Below, one piece after another: positions 37,301 through 46,269 of a stretch of DNA of 64,000 nt (position 1 is its first letter; each line of letters opens with the position of its first letter). The notes below the pieces were generated by a model. The model saw only the letters and a program-made list of their open reading frames with translations, was not told where the DNA came from and made no database searches. The stretch comes from Pseudomonas duriflava. GTDB taxonomy: Bacteria; Pseudomonadota; Gammaproteobacteria; Pseudomonadales; Pseudomonadaceae. Position numbers and translations under genes: made by a program. The stretch covers positions 62,001-126,000 of the forward strand of contig NZ_VLKY01000005.1 of NCBI RefSeq assembly GCF_007830155.1, in the 5' to 3' direction.

Positions 37301-38233
37301 AGACACGATCACAAGCCTGTAACAATCATCGTTTGTTGTTGCTGCGCTGGTACAGGCACTTAGTGTTTTGTCATAAACGTAATAGTAAGCAGGTACGCCA
37401 GCTTTCGTATTATCGACAGTCGTAGTGGTAGTCCTACTGCAGCTATAGGTAGTTGTAGTTTTCCCTATGCCGTTAGCGTTCGAATTATCTTTGCCGTTAC
37501 TACTGGAATTATGAATTCCTGTTGAACTACCGTGATTGGTACCATCTGAATTATTCGTAGTTACGGCCGTACAGGTAGTTGTATATGTTGAGGAGCCGCT
37601 AGTGTAGGTTCCACTACAGTCATAATAACAATTGACTGTTTCTGTCGAAGCTTGCGAGCTGCTTACCGTCTTGAAATCTGCTTCAGGATTCTCTGCCAAT
37701 ACACTAGCGCCATTTGTACTCAAACCACTATTAGCATAGGCACTGCCACGAGTAACATTGACATCGGTACTTGTCAGGTTAGGGTTATAACCCCAGCTAA
37801 CCTTATAGTCGTTACTTAAATCAACCGCACCTAAATCAGTTCTGAAACCGTTGACGTAAGCAGAGGTAAAGCTGGTGGTCAGCTGCGTTTTTGTAACAGC
37901 ACCTGTGCTTGAGTTGTAGCTAACCGCATAGGGTGCGGTATATGTAACATTTGGGTTGTAATAAAGACTATTAAAATCCGAAGACTTACTTCGGCGGCTT
38001 TTCCTAACGGTATCGCTCGAATAATAATCATCAGGAACTATCGTTAACTGCATACTGGTGGAGTTGTCGATAGTTACAAAAATATTCGGCCCGACCCCTG
38101 TTGTTAGAAATAGAGGCTGCTGGCTTAAACTTAAAGAAGCCGCTTGAGCTTGTGCCAAGCAACCTATTACCCCAAAAATACCGAAGCCAATAAGAAAGTT
38201 GCGTACGATACGCCTGTCCATGTGCTTATTCAT
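34361..38233 (-). CDS. pilY1: Type IV pilus tip adhesin PilY1
   Basis: This 1290-residue exported protein has a signal peptide (to about residue 31, AQAQA). A von Willebrand A-like N-terminal part follows, with DNSTS (DxSxS, MIDAS-type) at about 55. The C-terminal beta-propeller is recognised by [11 protein letters not shown] and by the calcium loop [15 protein letters not shown]. PilY1 caps the pilus, binds surfaces and counteracts retraction. Residues about 190-275 form a Ser/Thr/Asn-rich insert with four Cys that looks unlike the flanking domains. It overlaps the pilX stop (ATGA) and is followed by pilE. Confidence 0.93.
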   Translation of the reverse strand: MNKHMDRRIVRNFLIGFGIFGVIGCLAQAQAASLSLSQQPLFLTTGVGPNIFVTIDNSTSMQLTIVPDDYYSSDTVRKSRRSKSSDFNSLYYNPNVTYTAPYAVSYNSSTGAVTKTQLTTSFTSAYVNGFRTDLGAVDLSNDYKVSWGYNPNLTSTDVNVTRGSAYANSGLSTNGASVLAENPEADFKTVSSSQASTETVNCYYDCSGTYTSGSSTYTTTCTAVTTNNSDGTNHGSSTGIHNSSSNGKDNSNANGIGKTTTTYSCSRTTTTTVDNTKAGVPAYYYVYDKTLSACTSAATTNDDCYRLVIVSSTSGPNGSDERQNFANWYSFYRSRALAAQTATNLSLIDISDTVRLGWQALGDSSSCILSASSANCRGISNSSTSAYDNRLRAFSGAHRVAFFNWLGDIYYNQSTPLLQSLNRVGELLQTTGLNGPYAFSPGTTQSPQYSCRASYSLMVTDGIWNSAYSSGNYDGATMTLPDKTNYSPKAPYKDSYSSTLADLAFKYWATDAQSGLDNNVPSYTAVNGSVTYGSNSLSAYWNPKNDPATWQHLTGFYVGIGLSSALTNPAWDGNTFAGGYESIAAGTLNWPEAKSASYNNVYDLWHAAINSRGEFFSAESADELVSSMEEIVNRITQTTSASASQTSSPLLESDYTSTYTYVPTFSSSDWSGDVTKYLRSTSSSTEQWSAQSLLDEKDYTSRKIYIASSAATDGLASFAWSNLTSTQQSALNKTLSGTTDSYGSKRVDYLRGDRTYESSSTTPSFRVRGHVLGDIIDSTPARVAAPSSSTALMNATVSSSSTSYSDFKTTWANRDTRIYVGANDGMLHAFNDDGEEVFAFIPTAVLDNLYKLSDPNYTSTHQYYVDGTPVTGDVYFDGAWHTVLIGTLRGGGRAVFALDITDPDNIKLLWEKSASDSQYSELGFTYSKPVITRLHTGEWGVVLANGYNSTNDKAVLYLMSVADGSRIGNALEVSDSSTTANGLSSPYVADINGDLIADYVYAGDLHGNLWRFDLIGDSLTSTTTAGNLKVAFSTNPLYTAKASSQSGATTLVQPITASPYLVKHPTGTGYIVIFGTGKYLESGDAAADTTKAMTIYGVWDRQTDGSSATSTPSLTYANLQQQTIGGDETITYTSTTGTSLSTTANTVSNNTVSWYDPSTNKSGQYGWYINFPLTGEMVISKPFLLSDTLIMSSLTPNDDPCESGAETYLYALDPYKGGGTDSLLLGTSTSYSRVALSGLLSGVTPFVYSDGTISLSGTSADSSSDLNSSVILDGTSNRRQTWRVISNQAD

Positions 38234-38820
38234 TTTTCTACCTTGACAATACTTTGCAAGATCACTGGGATACGCTTGCCACTATCTTTGGCAGCGGCCG
38301 TAATACGGTAGTAATAAACGCCCTTGCCCTCAGTAATTTGAGTAACATCAGTCGTATTTTTAGACGTTGTCGCAACAGGCGTAATAACCCAACGAGGCGC
38401 CACAGAGAAACTGGAGGTTCCGTCATAGCCGCTGTAGGCCACTGACTGGCTGGCCGTGCCACTGGCATCAAGCGCAGTGCCCGCCCAGGTCAACGCCAGC
38501 TCGGTCGTACTAAGATCATATGCCTCCGTCAGGATGCATACGTTACTGCCGATGGCTGCCACACTGACCGGGCAGCTGGAGTATCCGGAGCTGGATGATG
38601 AAAAAAGCGTATCGCTCAGATTGAGTAAGCGCCGCTCCCCTTCCCGCAAGGCTGACTCAGCGGCATTAAACGCGCGCGTTCGTTCAGCCAGGTTGCCGCT
38701 GACATGGGTCTGCTGAGTTGTGATCCGCATGCTGGACGTTGCGATCAGCGTGATCAGCAGTAGCATGATCAATGCGATAAGGAGGGTCGCGCCTTGCTGG
38801 CGTTTAGGCGAGGCGTTCAT
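38230..38820 (-). CDS. pilX: Type IV minor pilin PilX
   Basis: This 196-residue minor pilin has a leader ending KRQQG^ATLLIALIMLLL. Like other PilX/GspK proteins it lacks Glu at mature position 5. The rest is a globular periplasmic domain with Cys in the SSCPVSVAAIGSNVC segment. It helps build the initiation complex that carries PilY1. Its start and stop both overlap neighbours by ATGA, with pilW upstream and pilY1 downstream, giving a coupled pilW-pilX-pilY1 unit. Confidence 0.9.
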   Translation of the reverse strand: MNASPKRQQGATLLIALIMLLLITLIATSSMRITTQQTHVSGNLAERTRAFNAAESALREGERRLLNLSDTLFSSSSSGYSSCPVSVAAIGSNVCILTEAYDLSTTELALTWAGTALDASGTASQSVAYSGYDGTSSFSVAPRWVITPVATTSKNTTDVTQITEGKGVYYYRITAAAKDSGKRIPVILQSIVKVEK

Positions 38821-39539
38821 TGCATGAGATTCCTAAGCATGACGCTTCCCTGAACGATTTGCATGGCATGGGATGTGTCGGTAAGCGAGCGCCCCGTCAA
38901 CTCGTTCCAATGGGTCACGACATTGCTGCTAACACCATCGAGTACGGCCGATTGAGTGGAAAACAGTGCGGCATAGCGAATAGCTTGATTACCATCGGTG
39001 CTATCCGGTAAGGCGAACCAGAGAAAATCTGCCAATCCACTAACCAGAACCTGGGCGCTGGAACCTTGGGCTGAGCACGTCAACGTACCGGCACCAACCG
39101 TAGTGCTGCTTACGTAACTGATACGGCTCAAGACATTCGCGCCCGCCGCGATCACGTTACCCAGACAGTCCAGATCCTTGCCGTCTTCGGCGCCTTGATA
39201 ACGAAAGCAGATACCTGTTTTGTCCGTTGTGAACTGGACGGTCTGCCCTGCGGTAAAGGCGGGGCATCCGTTACTGCTTGCAAGGGCAGGAAAAGCCACC
39301 TCCATCGTAGTCTGGTCAAGCACATTGGCGCGAAAGCCTGCCCGTGCGAGCTGTTGATCAACAAGGCTCAGAGCAAAGAAACCATTTTCCTGATTGTTGA
39401 CCTGCCCTTGGTGATAGAGATAGCTGCGCTTGTTATCCAAATAAATCTGAGTGACACCCAGAATCAAAAAGGCCCCCAAGGTTAAGGCAATCATCATTTC
39501 GATAAGCGAGAAACCGTGCTGAACAGAGCGAGCTCTCAT
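38817..39539 (-). CDS. pilW: Type IV minor pilin PilW
   Basis: This 240-residue minor pilin begins MRARSVQHG^FSLIEMMIALTLGAFLI, a PilD cleavage site before Phe with Glu5. It has a long globular domain with scattered Cys (NGCPAF, KTGICF, LDCLG, LTCSAQ). I use 39539 as start because the leader is then of normal length and the codon lies 2 bp after the pilV stop. It is part of the pilV-pilW-pilX-pilY1-pilE priming set. Confidence 0.9.
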   Translation of the reverse strand: MRARSVQHGFSLIEMMIALTLGAFLILGVTQIYLDNKRSYLYHQGQVNNQENGFFALSLVDQQLARAGFRANVLDQTTMEVAFPALASSNGCPAFTAGQTVQFTTDKTGICFRYQGAEDGKDLDCLGNVIAAGANVLSRISYVSSTTVGAGTLTCSAQGSSAQVLVSGLADFLWFALPDSTDGNQAIRYAALFSTQSAVLDGVSSNVVTHWNELTGRSLTDTSHAMQIVQGSVMLRNLMQ

Positions 39540-39541
39540 GA

Positions 39542-40126
39542 TCACAACTCCGCTCGTACGGTGTAATAGCAAATGCTATTCGTGCAGCCGGCACCGTTCT
39601 CGGTGTCGTCTTGCCATGCCAGGACAATCATGACTACCGAGCGACTGATGCTTTCGCAGGCGCCGTAAGGCAGGCTGCCCGAGGCTGGCGGCGTCTTGCT
39701 GGGGCACACAGCAAAATTGGCCTTGATCAAGGCATCCGTAACAGGCAATAGCGCCTTGACCTGCTTGAGCCAGCACGTCATGTCTTTGCCTGCTACGGTG
39801 GAACCGCCTGAGCCACGCTTCAGTGTGGCGCAGGTTTCGCCTGAAGCGAGCGCCGTTGTCGTGAATGCACTGCCAGCTACTTTGTAGTAAGCGCTGGTTG
39901 TACCGAACAGGTCGTCGCTCAAGGCGCCGTCCGGATTGCTACGCATCATTTCAAGTAGATCGTCAGCCAGCATTACAGCATTACTACGTAGCGTGGAATT
40001 CTGTGCCAGTTGCACGCTACGCGCCTGCAGGGAAGCCATGCCCAAAAGACCGACACATAAAATCAGCAGGCTCACCAGCACTTCGATCATGCTGAATCCC
40101 GCCATGGCATAAGAGTGACGGGCCAT
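39542..40126 (-). CDS. pilV: Type IV minor pilin PilV
   Basis: This 194-residue minor pilin begins MARHSYAMAG^FSMIEVLVSLLILCVGLLG, typical of PilV with its QARSVQLAQNSTLRS helix. The C-terminal part has Cys in PYGACESISRS and the late NGAGCTNSICYY. The start at 40126 was chosen for the leader length and lies 1 bp after the fimT/U stop. It belongs to the minor-pilin tip complex. Confidence 0.9.
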   Translation of the reverse strand: MARHSYAMAGFSMIEVLVSLLILCVGLLGMASLQARSVQLAQNSTLRSNAVMLADDLLEMMRSNPDGALSDDLFGTTSAYYKVAGSAFTTTALASGETCATLKRGSGGSTVAGKDMTCWLKQVKALLPVTDALIKANFAVCPSKTPPASGSLPYGACESISRSVVMIVLAWQDDTENGAGCTNSICYYTVRAEL

Positions 40127-40127
40127 A

Positions 40128-40637
40128 TCAACTGCACCCTGTCGCAAGGCTGGACGGCGTGAAATCGCTCATGACGATATTTCCACTGGTTGACAGCGTA
40201 AGTAGCTTGCCCGTACTCGAACTGTCGCTCGCGCTGCATACCTGGATAGTTACTACCTTTTCCAAGGTGCCATTAGGCCGGAATACCACTGTATCAACGC
40301 TACCGGTCGTATTAGTGCCTGTGGCCGCCAAGCCAGCAGTGTCGTACCGGCGTAGAACCTCGGCCGACATTACGGGGGTCTTTACTGTCGAGACTGTTAG
40401 CCCCCCCGTCCAATCAGTTGTGGTCGGCGCCTTAACCGTGACGCTGACCCCACGGCTCACCGCCTCGCTACGGGCATACAGCAGAACACTACGCAGCTCG
40501 TTAGCTGCTGTTTGAATGCGATTGGTATGAATCAGGGATTTGAAACTGGGTACTGCCACTGTCACGAAGATACTGATCAAGCTGATCACAACCAATAATT
40601 CGATTAATGTCAGCCCTTTACTATGGTTACCGCTCAT
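40128..40637 (-). CDS. fimU: Type IV minor pilin of the FimT/FimU (GspH) family
   Basis: This 169-residue pseudopilin begins MSGNHSKG^LTLIELLVVISLIS, with Glu5 and a GspH-like domain containing YARSEAVSRGVSVTVKA and the beta-rich end. The first gene of this operon in Pseudomonas is usually fimU, with fimT nearby; the two are homologous and I cannot separate them by eye. It is the first gene of the minor-pilin operon, so the operon promoter should lie in the AT-rich region beyond 40638. Confidence 0.8.
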   Translation of the reverse strand: MSGNHSKGLTLIELLVVISLISIFVTVAVPSFKSLIHTNRIQTAANELRSVLLYARSEAVSRGVSVTVKAPTTTDWTGGLTVSTVKTPVMSAEVLRRYDTAGLAATGTNTTGSVDTVVFRPNGTLEKVVTIQVCSASDSSSTGKLLTLSTSGNIVMSDFTPSSLATGCS

Positions 40638-41579
40638 TTTCGAATACCCACGCGAAAGCTCGGCAATTATTGCCGGTCTTCTAATGATTTCCTGCTTGAA
40701 TCGTTATGAGACTAAAGAGATGGCGCAAACTACCGCCGCGCTCCAAATGATGTCGTCATGGTAGGGATTACGCAGTCCCGACACAGCCTGCAGAGGACAA
40801 CTGGGCTAACGAAAATGATGACTGGCGCTTTGTATTAACTTTATTTCCGAAGTGTATCCAATTCAATACAAAGCTATTAGCAACTGCTTTTAGAAAACAC
40901 TTAAACCTTGCACGAGCCACTTTCAAAACCACCTTAACCCAATAAAAACAAGGCGACAAACTTCACCAGCCAACCGCCCCTTTAACTTTTACCTAATAAT
41001 TAATAATTAATAATTAACTTTAGCCAACAGAACCCAAAGCACTTAAGTATTTAATAAAAAATAAAGCCGAGCATAAAGTCTAAAAAACTATTTATTTTAA
41101 TAAACCAATATTTCTCATTAAATGAGATTCCTTTAATATTCAACAACCCTTTATAAAGTTTGCCTACGAACTTATAAACCAGAGATAACCAATATCGCGG
41201 CCCTTGGACAGAAACGATGGCATAACATTGATCAAGACGTCTGCTTTATGACAGCTTGGCGGTAGCACGGCGTGTATAGCTTTCACCTGTCCCCGGGTAA
41301 GCGTACAATGAGATATTCCTCGCCCGTATCCCCTGGCGAGTCTGTGAGCCTGGGCCGGCCACGTGGAGATCCCGCGTTGCCCGACCGGCCAGAGCCCGAC
41401 ATTCGGTCCACTTCCGTTTGCATCGTGCCCTAACCGCGCTCACGATAATCTGAGCTTATTAAACGCTCGCGTGCTCTAAGCGTCTGTTGCTACCTTTATA
41501 GCTACACGGCTGATATGCCGCAGTGTTCAAACAGCCTTACCGTGATAAGCAAAAAAGCCGCCCCGGAGAGCAGCCTCCC
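40638..41579. other. AT-rich non-coding region between pilin operon and ilvD
   Basis: This 942-bp stretch has no convincing gene. From about 40830 to 41200 it is markedly AT-rich compared with its neighbours, with poly-A/T runs and three exact tandem copies of TAATAAT (40994-41014). It must hold the promoters of the minor-pilin operon (minus) and ilvD (plus). A short frame at 40768-40959 has no family features and is not called. The composition suits binding by MvaT/H-NS-type silencers, or could be the scar of an old insertion; both are inference. Confidence 0.6.
40994..41014. repeat. Three tandem TAATAAT repeats
   Basis: Three exact, contiguous copies of the heptamer TAATAAT lie within the AT-rich intergenic block between fimU and ilvD. 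Such short tandem repeats can vary in copy number or bend DNA near promoters. No function is evident. Confidence 0.8.
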
Positions 41580-43418
41580 ATGCCTGATTACCGCTCGAAA
41601 ACCTCTACCCACGGTCGCAATATGGCCGGCGCTCGTGCCCTGTGGCGCGCCACCGGAATGAAGGATGAAGACTTCAAAAAGCCGATCATTGCGATTGCCA
41701 ACTCCTTTACTCAGTTCGTACCAGGCCATGTGCACCTAAAGGACCTGGGCCAACTGGTAGCGCGCGAAATTGAAAAAGCTGGCGGCGTCGCCAAGGAATT
41801 CAACACCATCGCCGTAGACGACGGCATCGCCATGGGCCATGACGGCATGCTTTATTCCCTGCCGTCCCGCGAAATCATCGCGGATGCCGTGGAATACATG
41901 GTCAACGCCCATTGCGCCGACGCCCTGGTGTGCATCTCTAACTGCGACAAGATCACTCCCGGCATGTTGATGGCCGCTCTGCGCCTGAACATTCCTGTCG
42001 TGTTCGTATCTGGCGGCCCGATGGAAGCTGGCAAGACCAAATTGGCCAGCCACGGCCTGGACTTGGTCGATGCCATGGTCATCGCTGCCGATAGCACAGC
42101 CTCCGATGAAACGGTAGCCGAATACGAGCGCAGCGCCTGCCCCACCTGCGGCTCCTGCTCCGGCATGTTCACGGCCAACTCCATGAACTGCCTGACCGAA
42201 GCATTAGGCTTGGCCCTGCCAGGTAACGGCTCGCTGCTGGCGACCCATGCCGACCGAAAGGAATTGTTCCTCCAGGCTGGCCGGACCGTCGTGGAGTTGT
42301 GCAAGCGCTACTACCAGGAGAACGATGCATCTGTCCTGCCGCGCAGTATTGCCTCGTACAAGGCGTTCGAAAACGCCATGACGCTGGACATTGCCATGGG
42401 CGGCTCTACCAATACCATCCTGCACTTGTTGGCGGCGGCTCAGGAAGCCGAGGTGGAGTTCGATCTGCGCGCCATTGATGCCCTGTCCCGCAAGGTGCCA
42501 CAGTTGTGCAAGGTTGCGCCAAACATCCAGAAGTACCACATGGAAGATGTACACCGGGCCGGTGGCATCATCAGCATCCTGGGTGAACTGGCCCGCGGCG
42601 GCCTGCTCCACACGGACCTTCCGACCGTGCATAGCAAGACCCTGGGCGAAGCCATCGAGAAGTGGGACGTGACCATTACTCAGGACGACGCCGTGAAGAC
42701 CTTCTTCAAGGCCGGTCCGGCCGGTATCCCGACACAGGAAGCCTTCAGCCAGGCGACCCGTTGGGACACACTGGATGACGACCGCGCCAATGGGTGTATC
42801 CGCAGCGTTGAGCATGCTTACTCTCAGGAAGGCGGTCTGGCCGTGCTATACGGCAACATTGCCCTGGACGGTTGCGTGGTAAAGACAGCTGGCGTGGATG
42901 AGTCCATTCATGTCTTTGAAGGTTCGGCCAAGATCTTCGAAAGCCAGGACGCTGCGGTTAAAGGCATCCTGAACGACGAAGTGAAAGCCGGCGATATCGT
43001 GATCATTCGCTACGAAGGTCCGAAAGGCGGGCCGGGCATGCAGGAAATGCTGTATCCCACCAGCTATCTGAAGTCCAAAGGTCTGGGCAAGCAGTGTGCC
43101 TTGCTTACCGATGGTCGCTTCTCGGGCGGGACCTCGGGCCTGTCCATTGGCCACGCTTCTCCAGAAGCCGCAGCCGGCGGTGCGATTGGTTTGGTGAAAG
43201 ATGGCGATAAGGTTCTTATCGATATTCCCAACCGTAGCATTAACCTGCTCGTTAGCGACGAGGAGCTGTCCCACCGCCGCATCGAACAGGACAAGAAAGG
43301 CTGGAAGCCTGCCGCACCGCGTACACGCCGCGTGACTACAGCATTGAAAGCCTATGCCCTGCTGGCAACCAGTGCTGATAAAGGTGCTGTTCGTAACAAG
43401 GCGATGCTGGACGACTGA
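41580..43418 (+). CDS. ilvD: Dihydroxy-acid dehydratase
   Basis: This 612-residue enzyme catalyses the fourth common step of valine and isoleucine synthesis, dehydrating dihydroxy acids to keto acids with an Fe-S cluster. Cluster and metal residues are seen in [11 protein letters not shown] and [19 protein letters not shown]. The C-terminal [18 protein letters not shown] block is also diagnostic. The start at 41580 ([19 protein letters not shown]) matches E. coli IlvD, and GGAGAG lies upstream; the longer frame adds 19 residues without support. It is monocistronic with a hairpin after the stop. Confidence 0.97.
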   Translation: MPDYRSKTSTHGRNMAGARALWRATGMKDEDFKKPIIAIANSFTQFVPGHVHLKDLGQLVAREIEKAGGVAKEFNTIAVDDGIAMGHDGMLYSLPSREIIADAVEYMVNAHCADALVCISNCDKITPGMLMAALRLNIPVVFVSGGPMEAGKTKLASHGLDLVDAMVIAADSTASDETVAEYERSACPTCGSCSGMFTANSMNCLTEALGLALPGNGSLLATHADRKELFLQAGRTVVELCKRYYQENDASVLPRSIASYKAFENAMTLDIAMGGSTNTILHLLAAAQEAEVEFDLRAIDALSRKVPQLCKVAPNIQKYHMEDVHRAGGIISILGELARGGLLHTDLPTVHSKTLGEAIEKWDVTITQDDAVKTFFKAGPAGIPTQEAFSQATRWDTLDDDRANGCIRSVEHAYSQEGGLAVLYGNIALDGCVVKTAGVDESIHVFEGSAKIFESQDAAVKGILNDEVKAGDIVIIRYEGPKGGPGMQEMLYPTSYLKSKGLGKQCALLTDGRFSGGTSGLSIGHASPEAAAGGAIGLVKDGDKVLIDIPNRSINLLVSDEELSHRRIEQDKKGWKPAAPRTRRVTTALKAYALLATSADKGAVRNKAMLDD

Positions 43419-43879
43419 TCTACCCTAGCCGGGCAGCTCAGGCTGCCCGGTTCTCCAGTCGAAAATATCCCAACAGAAATGCACTTTTTTGGGGCATTCC
43501 ACCAAGAGCTTATCCTGCATGAAGCGCCTGGAATATACAGGCTTAAGGCGCATCCTAGAGCCATAGGATCGCTAAAGTAGTGCGCAACAGGCAAGTATGC
43601 TCTCCCTCTGCAAGCAGTGTTCTGCTTCGTATTGTGACTAGTGTTACCGTGCCACTGTTACGTTTTGCACCGTTGAAGTGCAAGTCAGAGAAAATTCACG
43701 ACTCAACGCCCTCTTTTGGTTCTTTTCTGGAGCCACTAATCCCCTCGCTATAAACGGCGCAGCAAGGCCAGTGGCCATCCCTACCAGCACTGTTCATAAA
43801 AACATACGCCTTGTTCGAAATATGGATCAATTTCTGCATAGGCATCCGGGCTATTTCCTATTCTCGAGAAGTAACTCGT
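43419..43879. other. Non-coding gap before the APC permease gene
   Basis: Beyond the ilvD terminator this 461-bp gap holds no recognisable gene. It presumably contains the promoter for the permease. I see no riboswitch-like or strongly palindromic element. Confidence 0.5.
43429..43452 (+). terminator. Terminator after ilvD
   Basis: CCGGGCAGC (43429-43437) and GCTGCCCGG (43442-43450) form a perfect 9-bp stem with a 4-base loop, 10 bp after the ilvD stop. The following tract is short (TTCT), so strength is uncertain. Confidence 0.75.
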
Positions 43880-45280
43880 ATGAGCTCAACACATCAAAGC
43901 GGTTTTGTACGCGTACTGGGCCGAAAAGAAGTCCTGGCGCTGGCTTTTGGCGCCATGATCGGTTGGGGCTGGATTGTCATGACCGGTGAGTGGATCCGTT
44001 CTGCTGGCAGTCTAGGCTCCATTCTGGCGTTTCTAATCGGTGGCCTCGCCATTATTCTGATCGGTTTGACCTATGCCGAACTGGCAGCAGCCATGCCGCA
44101 GGCAGGCGGTGAGCATAGCTACAGCTACCGAGCGCTCGGGCATTTCAGTTCGTTCATTTGCACCTGGGCCATTGTGCTCGGCTACATTTCGGTGGTTGCG
44201 TTCGAGGCCGTAGCCTTGCCTACGGTGGTGGACAATCTCTTCCCCGGGTATCAGGTAGGTTTTCTCTGGAATGTCGCCGGCTGGGATGTCTATGCATCCT
44301 GGGTAGCGGTTGGGATGGCCGGATCGCTGATCATGATGATGGTCAACTATTTCGGCGTAACAACCGCTTCGCTGCTGCAAAAGGTAGTGGTACTGCTGAT
44401 CGTGGTGGTTGGCGTGATGTTTATCAGTGGTGCGCTGTTTACCGGTGAGACCGCTAACATGGAGCCGCTGCTGGTAGGCGGTAGTGCTGGGGTCATGACG
44501 GTCCTAATCATGGTGCCGTTCATGTTTGTCGGATTCGACGTTATTCCTCAAGCGGCCGAAGAGGTCAATCTGCCTCCACGCGACATCGGCAAGTTGCTAA
44601 TCGTCTCGGTAGTCATGGCGGTCGTCTTTTACGCGTTGATGATTCTTGGCGTCAGCCTGGCCCTGCCGGTCAGTGCGATCAGTGCTGACGTACTGACCGT
44701 GCCGCAAGCCATGCAGGCAGTTTATGGTGCGCCCTGGGCAGCCAAACTGATGATCATGGCAGGCCTGGCCGGTATCATTACCAGCTGGAACGCGTTCTAT
44801 ATTGGCGGCAGCCGCGCCATTTACGCCCTCGCCCACTCCGGTATGTTGCCCGCGTTTCTGGGCAAGCTGCACGGCCGCTACCGCACCCCAACCAACGCCA
44901 TTTTGCTGATTGGCCTGATCAGTACCTTTGCTCCGCTGCTGGGCCGTAAAGCGCTGGTATGGTTTGTGGACGCTGGCAGTCTCGCCATCGTTATCGCCTA
45001 CCTGTTTGTAGCGATTTCGTTTGTTGTCTTGCGACTGCGCGAACCCAACATGCCGCGTCCGTTCAAGGTAGCGGCTGGCCTGCCGGTAGGCATTCTAGCC
45101 GTCGTACTGAGCCTGGCACTAACCATGATGTACATGCCGTTCAGCCCATCGGCGCTGATTCCAGTGGAGTGGGCCCTGTTCATATCCTGGATGGTCATTG
45201 GCCTCATCCTGTATGGATACGCCCGTAACCGTTATGGTGTGGCCTATACGGAACAGGCGATGCGCCGCGAGCTGTCCTGA
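43880..45280 (+). CDS. APC family amino acid/amine permease
   Basis: This 466-residue membrane protein has about twelve hydrophobic segments. The N-terminal ALAFGAMIGWGWIVMTGEWI matches the unwound first helix of the APC (amino acid-polyamine-organocation) superfamily, where substrate amino and carboxyl groups bind. TYAELAAAMPQAGGEHSY in helix 2-3 is also typical. The start at 43880 (MSSTHQSGF) is preferred to a longer frame beginning at 43811, because GAGAAG lies just upstream and the added residues are not family-like. The substrate is unknown; no catabolic genes adjoin it. Confidence 0.85.
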   Translation: MSSTHQSGFVRVLGRKEVLALAFGAMIGWGWIVMTGEWIRSAGSLGSILAFLIGGLAIILIGLTYAELAAAMPQAGGEHSYSYRALGHFSSFICTWAIVLGYISVVAFEAVALPTVVDNLFPGYQVGFLWNVAGWDVYASWVAVGMAGSLIMMMVNYFGVTTASLLQKVVVLLIVVVGVMFISGALFTGETANMEPLLVGGSAGVMTVLIMVPFMFVGFDVIPQAAEEVNLPPRDIGKLLIVSVVMAVVFYALMILGVSLALPVSAISADVLTVPQAMQAVYGAPWAAKLMIMAGLAGIITSWNAFYIGGSRAIYALAHSGMLPAFLGKLHGRYRTPTNAILLIGLISTFAPLLGRKALVWFVDAGSLAIVIAYLFVAISFVVLRLREPNMPRPFKVAAGLPVGILAVVLSLALTMMYMPFSPSALIPVEWALFISWMVIGLILYGYARNRYGVAYTEQAMRRELS

Positions 45281-45311
45281 CACCATAAAGGCGCCTAGCG
45301 GCAAGGTAAAC

Positions 45312-45352
45312 TGACCGCTTCTCTCATGGAGGGGCTGCGAGAGAGGCGGTCA
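45312..45352. terminator. Hairpin between APC permease and dedA genes
   Basis: TGACCGCTTCTCTC and GAGAGAGGCGGTCA form a 14-position inverted repeat with one G-T pair and a 13-base loop. It lies in the gap between two convergent genes, so it could terminate both. There is no strong T tract on either side. Confidence 0.65.
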
Positions 45353-45364
45353 TGTACAGCCTTG

Positions 45365-45973
45365 TTACTGATACTCACGCTGAGCGCTGATCTTCAATAG
45401 TCGATACACATAAACCCCTACGATTGTCAGTAGCACCACTTTGGAGCCTGGGTCCATAAACTGGGCTACCCGATCGTATTCGGTATGCAATACATACCCT
45501 GCCACAGTCAGCACTGTCGTCCAGATCAACGAACCTGCCAGTGTATAAAACAGAAACGAGGGCAATGGCAGACGTGCAATCCCGGCCGGCACTGAAATCA
45601 ATGTGCGAATGGCGGGCACCAAACGCCCAAAGAAAACCGCCTTGTTACCATGGGCCTGGAACCATAGCGATGCCTCGCCTACATCCTTAGGCGATACCGT
45701 CAGCCAGCGACCATACCGCTTGGCCAACCGTTTCATGCGCTCCTCTCCCAGACTGGCTCCGGCGTAATACCAGGGTAATGCGCCCAGAAAAGACCCCATT
45801 GTTCCTGCCAGGATAACCCCTACGATATTCAAATCGCCTCGCGCTGCCAGAAAGCCCGCCAGCGGCATGATGACTTCCGATGGAATCGGCGGGAACAGAT
45901 TTTCCAGAAACATCAGCGTCAGGACACCCAGATAGCCTCCTTGCTCAATCAGCCCAATAATGGTCTCGAACAC
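45365..45973 (-). CDS. DedA family membrane protein
   Basis: This 202-residue inner-membrane protein begins with the typical segment FLENLFPPIPSEVIMPLAGFLA. It also has SFLGALPWYYAGASLGEERMKRLAKRYGRW and the conserved FFGRLVPAIRTLISVPAGIARLP. DedA (SNARE-associated/VTT) proteins are involved in membrane lipid recycling, envelope integrity and proton homeostasis, and some flip undecaprenyl phosphate or phosphatidylethanolamine. Which member this is cannot be read. It is divergent from the NCS2 gene and convergent with the APC permease gene. Confidence 0.92.
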   Translation of the reverse strand: MFETIIGLIEQGGYLGVLTLMFLENLFPPIPSEVIMPLAGFLAARGDLNIVGVILAGTMGSFLGALPWYYAGASLGEERMKRLAKRYGRWLTVSPKDVGEASLWFQAHGNKAVFFGRLVPAIRTLISVPAGIARLPLPSFLFYTLAGSLIWTTVLTVAGYVLHTEYDRVAQFMDPGSKVVLLTIVGVYVYRLLKISAQREYQ

Positions 45974-46269
45974 TGTGCAGTCCTCATAAGCAACGATAAA
46001 TAACCGGTCAGCCTTGTCAGCTACCGAAAATAATGATTTTCACGATACGTACAGTGAAGGCCTCTGCTATGCGCTTTCACAGGGCAGTAAGACAGCGAGA
46101 CCGTAAAAAGTTGATCCTACGGTCCAGGCTGTTTATTACCAGACGTAAACCAGAGCACTTCACTCAACAGAGGCGCAGGTGCTTTTGCCCGCTTCATCCG
46201 TCTGTGCCAAACAGGCTGTGCGGCACGGAAAGACGCCAGTACACTTGCCGCCTTTTGCGGAACTGCCCT
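45974..46269. other. Divergent gap between dedA and NCS2 genes
   Basis: This 296-bp region lies between the dedA start and the chosen NCS2 start. An open frame continues upstream of 46270 to 46033, but its translation is Arg/Cys-rich and unlike a transporter N-terminus. It should hold both promoters; I cannot place the boxes. Confidence 0.5.

Noticed and set aside
40768-40959. Possible small minus-strand gene in the AT-rich gap
   Set aside because: No ribosome-binding site, no family features, and it spans a sharp change of base composition.
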